This document shows, piece by piece, positions 5,588 to 11,788 of a stretch of 21,348 nt of DNA. The notes below the pieces were generated by a model. That model was given only the letters and a program-made list of their open reading frames with translations. It did not search any database and had not been told where the DNA came from. Position numbers and translations under genes: made by a program. The first letter of the stretch is position 1. The number at the start of each line of letters is the position of its first letter. The DNA comes from JANNRW01 sp031401815 (lineage in GTDB: Bacteria; Desulfobacterota; Desulfuromonadia; Geobacterales; DSM-12255): contig JANNRW010000385.1 of NCBI GenBank assembly GCA_031401815.1, positions 1 through 21,348 on the forward strand, given 5' to 3'.

Positions 5588-6508
5588 TTGAACAGCAATA
5601 CTTTAATTGAAATCCGTGGCCGAGCCAGGGCAGCCTTCATCGGCATGGCTATCGGCGATGCCCTTGGGGCAACAATCGAATTCATGACCCCAGCCGAGAT
5701 TGCCGCAAGATACGGCAGATTCCGGGAGATATGCGGTGGTGGCTGGTTACGCCTGAAGCCGGGGCAGGTAACTGATGACACCGAAATGGCACTCTGTATC
5801 GGCCGTGCTATCATAGAAAAGCAGGCGTGGTCACTTGAAGCTATTGCTGACAATTTTGCCGCCTGGCTGAAATCTTATCCGGTCGATTGTGGCGATACCT
5901 GTAGACGGGGAATCCGCGCCTATCTGCTGCATGGTCAGCTGCAAACGCCGGTCTCTTCATGGGATGCCGGTAATGGTGCTGCCATGCGCCTTTTACCTGT
6001 AGTTCTCTATTCGCTTGGCAATGAAGCTCTCCTTAATAAGTATCTGCTCGAACAGGCTCACATTACCCACAACAACCCGCTCTCCGATGCGGCTTGTCTC
6101 TGTCTGGGGGAGATGCTTCATCTGGCTCTCTGCGGCGCTGAAAAAAGCCGACTGCGTCGTCCGGTGGATCGACTGGTGAACGAGTTTCCAACCTTTGCTT
6201 TCGAGCCGTATCACGGGCTGGCTACCGGCTATGTTGTCGATACGCTGCAGACGGTTTTCCACTGGTTTTTCCGGGGGAGAAGTTTTGAAGAGTGCCTGAT
6301 CGGGACGGTCAATCAGGGGGGTGACGCCGACACCACCGGCACCATCTGCGGGATGCTGGCAGGAGCTTATTACGGCATGGATTCTCTGCCGGTGAGGTGG
6401 CTGAATAAGATGGAAAAACCTGTGATTGCGGAGATTAAGGTTATGGCAGATCATCTGCTAACCCTAAGCCCTCTCGGGAAAAATAATCCAGATAGCTGTT
6501 TATCTTGA
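5588..6508 (+). CDS. draG: ADP-ribosyl-[dinitrogenase reductase] glycohydrolase
   Basis: DraG removes ADP-ribose from the NifH arginine and so restores nitrogenase activity after ammonium or energy stress. The 306-residue protein has the family layout. GMAIGDALGATIEFMT (residues 19-34) and GGGWLRLKPGQVTDDTEM (50-67) carry the first metal-binding acidic pair Asp63-Asp64, and GGDADTTGTICGM (from 244) carries Asp246 and Asp248 of the dinuclear Mn site. The closeness of the GGGWLRLKPGQ block to nitrogenase-type DraG and the divergent nifB gene favour DraG over a general ADP-ribosylglycohydrolase. The start is TTG at 5588, with GGAAAGGGG about 8 bases upstream; the next in-frame ATG (5645) would cut into the conserved core. 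No draT is visible in the window. It may use the sigma-54 palindrome at 5377-5395. Confidence 0.88.
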   Translation: MNSNTLIEIRGRARAAFIGMAIGDALGATIEFMTPAEIAARYGRFREICGGGWLRLKPGQVTDDTEMALCIGRAIIEKQAWSLEAIADNFAAWLKSYPVDCGDTCRRGIRAYLLHGQLQTPVSSWDAGNGAAMRLLPVVLYSLGNEALLNKYLLEQAHITHNNPLSDAACLCLGEMLHLALCGAEKSRLRRPVDRLVNEFPTFAFEPYHGLATGYVVDTLQTVFHWFFRGRSFEECLIGTVNQGGDADTTGTICGMLAGAYYGMDSLPVRWLNKMEKPVIAEIKVMADHLLTLSPLGKNNPDSCLS

Positions 6509-6566
6509 TTATTTGGAGGGCCTTAAGCAGACAGGATTCAGTGCATTATATTAAATAAATTTCTCC

Positions 6567-6595
6567 TTGACAAAGAAGGTTAAATGCCATAAATT
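6567..6595 (+). promoter_or_regulatory. Sigma-70-type promoter of the nuo operon
   Basis: A perfect TTGACA (6567-6572) and TAAATT (6590-6595, 4 of 6 matches to TATAAT) are separated by exactly 17 bases. The predicted start is near 6602, giving a leader of about 127 bases before nuoA. The motif is AT-flanked and is the only good match between draG and nuoA. Confidence 0.65.
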
Positions 6596-6603
6596 GCGCG
6601 ACA

Positions 6604-6620
6604 TTGTATACTGTATACAA
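6604..6620. promoter_or_regulatory. Operator-like perfect palindrome at the nuo start site
   Basis: TTGTATAC-T-GTATACAA is a perfect inverted repeat with 8-bp arms and a 1-base centre, lying directly after the -10 box and over the predicted +1 region. That position suits a repressor. The sequence resembles operators of small dimeric regulators such as GntR-family proteins. In Geobacter the repressor HgtR is reported to act on energy-metabolism genes, but I cannot match its site from memory. Confidence 0.55.
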
Positions 6621-6728
6621 AGATTGAATTGAAGCCCAATTTACTGATAAGACAACAATAAATTGGAATAACGCAGCGGTTGGCATTTCAGGAAAGCCAC
6701 CATAATCGATGTGTGGATGGAGGATAAG

Positions 6729-7085
6729 ATGTTTGGGGCATATCTCCCGATAATTTTGCTTTTGGTTATTGCTGCCTGTTTCGGACTCGGTTCGATCATT
6801 TTTTCTTCCTTGATCGGGCAGAAGAAATTGTCTCCGATTAAACTTCAGCCTTACGAGTGCGGATGTGAACCTGTCGGGAGCGCTCAGGAGCGCTTTTCCA
6901 TCAAGTTTTATCTCATCGCCATGCTTTTCATTCTGTTCGATATTGAATGTGTATTCCTTTATCCATGGGCAGTGCTTTTCAAGCGGCTGGGAGTTTTTGG
7001 ACTGATGGAGATGGGCGTGTTCGTGATTATTCTCTTCGTCGGATATATTTATGTATGGAAAAAAGGAGCATTGGAATGGGACTGA
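6729..7085 (+). CDS. nuoA: NADH-quinone oxidoreductase subunit A
   Basis: A small membrane subunit (118 residues, three transmembrane helices) near the quinone chamber of complex I. It has the conserved loop LQPYECGCEPVGSAQERF followed by FYLIAMLFILFDIECVFLYP, which is diagnostic of NuoA, and a third helix before the C-terminal WKKGALEWD. The start chosen is the ATG at 6729, which has GGAGG five bases upstream; the in-frame ATG at 6711 has no such site. It is the first gene of the nuo operon and overlaps nuoB by 10 bases. Confidence 0.96.
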   Translation: MFGAYLPIILLLVIAACFGLGSIIFSSLIGQKKLSPIKLQPYECGCEPVGSAQERFSIKFYLIAMLFILFDIECVFLYPWAVLFKRLGVFGLMEMGVFVIILFVGYIYVWKKGALEWD

Positions 7086-7639
7086 ATCCGGACACCCCGC
7101 TCAGAGACAATATGGCCAGATTGGGACTGGATCCGAATAATCCGTTCGGAGACAATATAATTGCTACGTCGCTGGATGGTCTTGTCAACTGGGCACGAAA
7201 ATCATCCCTCTGGCCAATGACCTTTGGTCTGGCTTGTTGCGCAATAGAGATGATGGCAACCGGTGCATCGCACAACGACCTTGACCGCTTCGGGATTATT
7301 TTCCGCGCATCTCCCCGTCAGGCAGACTGCATCATAATCGCAGGGACTGTTACAAAGAAGATGCTGCCGGTCATCAAGGTTGTTTATGAGCAGATGCCAG
7401 AGCCTAAATGGGTTATTGCCATGGGTGCTTGTGCCTGTTCCGGAGGCATTTTCGATACTTATAGTGTTGTGCAGGGGATTGATGAGGCTCTTCCGGTTGA
7501 CGTGTATATTCCAGGTTGTCCGCCACGTCCTGAAGCGTTGCTTTTCGGGCTTATAAAGCTTCAGGAGAAGATAATGCGTGAGCGCAATTCGTTCGGTTCG
7601 ACCCTCGGACTTGGCGAGCGCTTCGACTCTGCTGCATAA
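7076..7639 (+). CDS. nuoB: NADH-quinone oxidoreductase subunit B
   Basis: The peripheral-arm subunit that carries cluster N2, the last iron-sulfur cluster before quinone. At 187 residues it has the tandem Cys54-Cys55 in FGLACCAIEMMATG, Cys119 in MGACACSGGIFDTYSVVQG and Cys148 in YIPGCPPRPEALL, the full N2 ligand set. The start ATG at 7076 has AAGGAG upstream and lies inside the end of nuoA, so the two are translationally coupled. Longer in-frame starts inside nuoA add unrelated sequence and were rejected. nuoC follows after 26 bases. Confidence 0.98.
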   Translation: MGLNPDTPLRDNMARLGLDPNNPFGDNIIATSLDGLVNWARKSSLWPMTFGLACCAIEMMATGASHNDLDRFGIIFRASPRQADCIIIAGTVTKKMLPVIKVVYEQMPEPKWVIAMGACACSGGIFDTYSVVQGIDEALPVDVYIPGCPPRPEALLFGLIKLQEKIMRERNSFGSTLGLGERFDSAA

Positions 7640-7665
7640 TTGATAGCACTACCAAAGGGAAAGGT

Positions 7666-8160
7666 ATGTCTGATATGGCAGAAAATAATCGCGCAGTACT
7701 TAAGCTAAGAGAGAGCTTTGCCGCCGATATCCTTGATGTCAGGGAGTTTCGTGGTGAAGTGACAATAACTGTCAAAAAAGAGAATATTGTGGAGATCTGC
7801 AACTTCCTCAAAACTTCTCTGGCATTCAACATGCTGACAGATCTTACGGCAGTGGATTATCTGGGTCAGGATCCCCGCTTTCTGGTTGTGTACCAGCTTT
7901 ACTCGATACCCAACAAGGATCGTATCAGGGTAAAGGCTCAGGTTTCGGAAGCCGCTTGCAGGATAGATACGGTCTCCGGGGTCTGGTCTTCAGCTGACTG
8001 GCTGGAGAGAGAGGTTTTCGATCTGTTCGGTATCATATTTAACAATCATCCTGATCTTCGCAGGATTCTCATGACTGATGAGTGGGTTGGTCATCCACTT
8101 CGCAAGGATTACCCGCTACAGGGGCCTGACAGAGAGCCCTACAAGGGTCGTCTCTCTTAA
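7666..8160 (+). CDS. nuoC: NADH-quinone oxidoreductase subunit C
   Basis: The 30-kDa-type peripheral subunit that packs against NuoD. The 164-residue protein has the family core DLTAVDYLGQDPRFLVVYQL and the signature EREVFDLFGIIFNNHPDLRR (about residues 122-141), ending in HPLRKDYPLQGPDREPYKG. It is encoded separately from nuoD rather than as the fused NuoCD of E. coli. The start ATG at 7666 lies after AAGGGAAAGG; a second ATG three codons on is possible. The gap to nuoD is 48 bases. Confidence 0.97.
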   Translation: MSDMAENNRAVLKLRESFAADILDVREFRGEVTITVKKENIVEICNFLKTSLAFNMLTDLTAVDYLGQDPRFLVVYQLYSIPNKDRIRVKAQVSEAACRIDTVSGVWSSADWLEREVFDLFGIIFNNHPDLRRILMTDEWVGHPLRKDYPLQGPDREPYKGRLS

Positions 8161-8208
8161 TCTAGATACTCCACTTTTGTTTTCAACACTCTGCAGGGGT
8201 GATAAATA

Positions 8209-9381
8209 ATGGCACAAAAAGAGACAATGACAGTAAATATGGGGCCTCAGCACCCCTCTACTCACGGGGTGCTTCGTCTTGTTATCGAGCTGGATGGCGA
8301 AATCATCGAGAAGATAACACCACATATCGGCTACCTTCATCGCGGGGTTGAAAAGCTCTCGGAGCATCGTACCTATCATCAGACACTGCCGCTTACCGAT
8401 CGCCTCGATTATCTGGCTCCGATGAGTAATAATCTGGGCTATGTTCTTGCTGTCGAGAAGCTTCTTGATATCGAGATTCCCGAGAGGGCTCAGGTGGTTC
8501 GTGTCATAACAACCGAACTTACCCGGCTCAAATCACACCTTGTCTGGCTTGCATGTCATGCTCTTGACATCGGTGCCATGACAGTCTTCATCTATGCTTT
8601 CCGCGAGCGCGAGAAGATCATGGAGCTTTACGAAAAGCTTTCCGGTGCCCGGATGACCAGCAATTACTACCGCGTCGGTGGACTTTCATCTGATGTTTAT
8701 GACGGGTTTGAAAAGGATGTGCAGGAGATTGTGGACACCTTTCCCGGCTTTTTTGATACTTACGAGGGGCTTCTTACCAAAAATACAATCTGGCTTCAGC
8801 GAACTGTTGGTAACGGGGTGATTTCTGCCGAAGATGCGATTGATGCCGGAATTACAGGCCCTGCTCTTCGTGGTTCAGGTGTGGACTGGGATCTGCGTCG
8901 CGATAATCCTTACAGCGGTTATGAAAAGTACAGCTTCAAAGTGCCGGTAGGGGAGAAGTGCGATACTTTTGATCGTTACAAGGTTCGTCTGGTTGAAATG
9001 CGTGAAGCAGTGAACATTATCAGTCAGGCACTCAAGTCGTTAAAGCCGGGATCTGTTCTGGCGGATCAGCCACAAGTCTGCTATCCGGAAAAAGAGAGCG
9101 TCTACAATTCGATAGAAGGTCTAATTCACCACTTCAAAATTGCAACTGAAGGCTTTCCGGTTCCTGAAGGTGAAGTCTATCAGAGTGTAGAAGCCCCCAA
9201 GGGTGAGCTAGGGTATTACATTGTCAGTGACGGAGGGAACAAACCTTACAGGATGAGAGTAAGACCCCCTTCATTTGTCAATCTCTCTGCAATAGAGAAA
9301 ATGGCAAAAGGCGCCATGATTGCGGATCTTGTTGCTGTAATCGGAACCCTTGATATCGTTCTGGGTGAAATTGACCGTTAA
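8209..9381 (+). CDS. nuoD: NADH-quinone oxidoreductase subunit D
   Basis: The 49-kDa-type subunit (390 residues) that forms the quinone-binding pocket with NuoB and is related to the large subunit of NiFe hydrogenases, without the metal site. Near the N-terminus NMGPQHPSTHGVLRLVIELD carries the conserved quinone-site histidine (His19). HIGYLHRGVEKLSEHRTY, then AMTVFIYAFREREKIMELYE, and the C-terminal ADLVAVIGTLDIVLGEIDR are all standard. The ATG at 8209 follows AGGGGTGAT. It is complete and unremarkable. nuoE starts 26 bases after its stop. Confidence 0.98.
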   Translation: MAQKETMTVNMGPQHPSTHGVLRLVIELDGEIIEKITPHIGYLHRGVEKLSEHRTYHQTLPLTDRLDYLAPMSNNLGYVLAVEKLLDIEIPERAQVVRVITTELTRLKSHLVWLACHALDIGAMTVFIYAFREREKIMELYEKLSGARMTSNYYRVGGLSSDVYDGFEKDVQEIVDTFPGFFDTYEGLLTKNTIWLQRTVGNGVISAEDAIDAGITGPALRGSGVDWDLRRDNPYSGYEKYSFKVPVGEKCDTFDRYKVRLVEMREAVNIISQALKSLKPGSVLADQPQVCYPEKESVYNSIEGLIHHFKIATEGFPVPEGEVYQSVEAPKGELGYYIVSDGGNKPYRMRVRPPSFVNLSAIEKMAKGAMIADLVAVIGTLDIVLGEIDR

Positions 9382-9407
9382 ACTCCCTGCAAAGGAGATG
9401 GAAGTCC

Positions 9408-9932
9408 ATGAGTAACGCAACTGCCGCAAATACCGCGACTGAAGAGAAGGCTGAAGAAGTTATTGATTTGACGGCAGCTAATGCTGTTATTGATAAGTAC
9501 CTTACCCTTCATGGCAATCTGATGCCAGTTCTGCAGGGGATTCAGGACGAGTACGGCTATGTCCCGAAACCGACTATAGATCTTGTTGCCGAGAGACTTA
9601 ATGTATATCCGAGCCAGATCTTTGGGGTACTTACCTTTTATGCCCAGTTTCATCTCAAGCCGCGTGGCCGTTTCATTATACGCGTCTGTGTCGGTACTGC
9701 CTGTCACGTTCAGGGTGCTACCAGAATTGTCGAGACCTTTTTCGACAAACTTGGTATCGGCCATACGGAAACCTCTGCCGATCTCCGTTACACCTTCGAG
9801 AAGGTTGCTTGCCTGGGCGCTTGCGGAATGGCTCCTCTTGCCATGGTCAACGATGCTACCTACGGCGCGATGACGGTGCAGAAGGTCGATGCAATCATTG
9901 CAGACTATAATCAGAGGCCAATGAAAAAGTAG
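9408..9932 (+). CDS. nuoE: NADH-quinone oxidoreductase subunit E (24-kDa type)
   Basis: Part of the NADH-oxidising module, carrying the off-path [2Fe-2S] cluster N1a in a thioredoxin-like fold. The four ligands are present: Cys94 and Cys99 in RVCVGTACHVQGA and Cys135 and Cys139 in VACLGACGMAPLAMV. The helical N-terminal part LQGIQDEYGYVPKPTIDLVA is typical of the family. The 174 residues include a short acidic, alanine-rich extension at the start. The ATG at 9408 follows AAAGGAGAT. nuoF begins 35 bases later. Confidence 0.97.
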   Translation: MSNATAANTATEEKAEEVIDLTAANAVIDKYLTLHGNLMPVLQGIQDEYGYVPKPTIDLVAERLNVYPSQIFGVLTFYAQFHLKPRGRFIIRVCVGTACHVQGATRIVETFFDKLGIGHTETSADLRYTFEKVACLGACGMAPLAMVNDATYGAMTVQKVDAIIADYNQRPMKK

Positions 9933-9967
9933 AATTCGATACTATTTCGTTAAGGGACAATTCAGTC

Positions 9968-11749
9968 ATGAGTGAAAATGCAGCGATAAAGATATTGATT
10001 TGCCAGGGAACCGGCGGTGTTTCGATGGGAGCCAAGGAGGTTGAAGCCGAGTTCTTCCGGGTTATCGCCGAGAAGGGTGTTGATGCCATTGTCGGAAAAC
10101 GCTGTGATGTCATCAAGACCGGTTGCCGAGGACTTTGCGCCAATGATGTTCTGGTAGATATTATCACCGAGGAGCAGGGGAGGGTTACCTACGACTTTGT
10201 GACAGCAGAAGAGGTTGAGAAGATAGTTGACGAGCATATTGTCAATAAAACCACTCTGGAGAAGCGCAAAGCCAAACCTTATTACAATACATTTGTTGAT
10301 CAGCAGATGCGGGTCGTTATGACCGGTTGCGGCCAGATAAATCCGGAAAGTCTTGATGCCTATCTTGCAGAAGATGGTTTCAAGGCTGTCGAGCAGTGCG
10401 TCAAACAGATGACCCCTGCTTCAGTAATCGACGAGATGAAGAAATCCGGACTCAGAGGTCGTGGGGGTGGGGGTTTTCCTACCGGTATGAAGTGGTCTTT
10501 CTGTGCGGCTACTCCAGGTAAAGTCAAATACATCATCTGTAATGCTGACGAGGGTGATCCGGGAGCGTTCATGGATCGCTCCATTCTTGAAGGCGATCCC
10601 TACTGCATCATCGAAGGGATGATGATTGCGGGTTATGCAATAGGCGCAACTGCCGGTTATGTTTATGTCCGTGCTGAATATCCTCTTGCAATAGAACGTC
10701 TGCAGATGGCAATAGATGTCTGCTATGAAAAGGGGTATCTAGGCAAAAATGTGATGGGATTTGGTTTTGATTTTGATTTGAGGATCAAAAAGGGTGCCGG
10801 AGCATTTGTCTGCGGTGAAGAGACTGCGCTCATGGCTTCCATTGAAGGTGAGCGGGGCATGCCGCGTCCCAGGCCGCCATTCCCGGCAGTCAAGGGGCTT
10901 TGGGGTAAGCCTACCAACATCAATAACGTTGAAACCTTTGCAAATGTTCGCCACATAATTCTGAAAGGGGCTGACTGGTACGCTTCACTTGGAACAGAAA
11001 CAACCAAGGGTACAAAAATCTTCGCTGTAACCGGCAAAGTCAAACATACAGGGCTGGTCGAAGTTCCGGCAGGTATGACGGTTCGTGAAGTTATCTACAA
11101 TGTCTGCGGTGGTATTGCGAACAACAGGAAGTTCAAGGCTGTACAGGCTGGTGGCCCTTCCGGCGGCTGTATTCCGGCTGACATTCTTGATACCCCGGTT
11201 GATTATGACTCTTTGATCAAGGCTGGAGCCATGATGGGTTCAGGCGGCCTGGTTGTCATGGACGAAACAACCTGCATGGTCGATGTTGCCCGCTTCTTTC
11301 TTACCTTCACCCGTGATGAGTCATGTGGCAAATGCGTCCCTTGCAGGATCGGGCTGAAGGCGATGCTCGATATTCTTGAAAGAATTACCGAAGGACGTGG
11401 CGAGTCAACAGATATAGATAAACTTCTGGAAATGGGCACCACCATCAAGAAGGCTTCTCTTTGTGGCCTTGGTCAGACAGCTCCTAATCCGATACTTTCT
11501 ACAATCAAATATTTCCGCCATGAGTACGAAGCTCATATAAACGAAAAACGCTGTCCCTCCAACTGCTGCAAGGAGCTGCTCCTTTGGCGGGTTATTCCGG
11601 AAAAGTGTGTCAAATGCGGCGCCTGTCTGAAAGCCTGCCCTGTTGATGCGATAAAGTGGGAAAAGGGTCAGCTTGCGGAGCTAATAATAGAAAAGTGCAC
11701 CAAATGCAAGTCCTGCTATGATGCCTGCCGTTTCATGGCAATTGAGTAG
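9968..11749 (+). CDS. nuoF: NADH-quinone oxidoreductase subunit F with extra N- and C-terminal Fe-S domains
   Basis: This subunit binds NADH and FMN. At 593 residues it is about 150 longer than E. coli NuoF. Domains in order are: a thioredoxin-like [2Fe-2S] domain (about 1-100); the FMN/NADH core with GLRGRGGGGFPTGMKWSF (161-178), CNADEGDPGAFMDR and KGAGAFVCGEETALMASIEG; the N3 cluster SCGKCVPCRIG (Cys453, 456, 459) plus Cys499; and a C-terminal 2x[4Fe-4S] ferredoxin domain (Cys547/550/553/557 and Cys577/580/583/587). The layout resembles HndC/HydB-type NADH subunits. In the N-terminal domain CQGTGG has Gly17 where the second ligand is expected, leaving Cys12, Cys53 and Cys57, with Cys46 nearby. 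The start ATG at 9968 lies in a weak ribosome binding site context (AAGGGACAA). Confidence 0.96.
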   Translation: MSENAAIKILICQGTGGVSMGAKEVEAEFFRVIAEKGVDAIVGKRCDVIKTGCRGLCANDVLVDIITEEQGRVTYDFVTAEEVEKIVDEHIVNKTTLEKRKAKPYYNTFVDQQMRVVMTGCGQINPESLDAYLAEDGFKAVEQCVKQMTPASVIDEMKKSGLRGRGGGGFPTGMKWSFCAATPGKVKYIICNADEGDPGAFMDRSILEGDPYCIIEGMMIAGYAIGATAGYVYVRAEYPLAIERLQMAIDVCYEKGYLGKNVMGFGFDFDLRIKKGAGAFVCGEETALMASIEGERGMPRPRPPFPAVKGLWGKPTNINNVETFANVRHIILKGADWYASLGTETTKGTKIFAVTGKVKHTGLVEVPAGMTVREVIYNVCGGIANNRKFKAVQAGGPSGGCIPADILDTPVDYDSLIKAGAMMGSGGLVVMDETTCMVDVARFFLTFTRDESCGKCVPCRIGLKAMLDILERITEGRGESTDIDKLLEMGTTIKKASLCGLGQTAPNPILSTIKYFRHEYEAHINEKRCPSNCCKELLLWRVIPEKCVKCGACLKACPVDAIKWEKGQLAELIIEKCTKCKSCYDACRFMAIE

Positions 11750-11788
11750 GAATCAGGAGCAAAGATTACCGAGGGAGACACGGTCGCG

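Noticed and set aside
6490..6506. Small inverted repeat AGATA ... TATCT at the end of draG as a terminator
   Set aside because: Only 5 AT-rich base pairs and no T-run; not stable enough to call.
6947..7075. Longer NuoB with 43 extra N-terminal residues from an in-frame start inside nuoA
   Set aside because: The extra sequence is nuoA read in another frame; the ATG at 7076 has AAGGAG and the family N-terminus.
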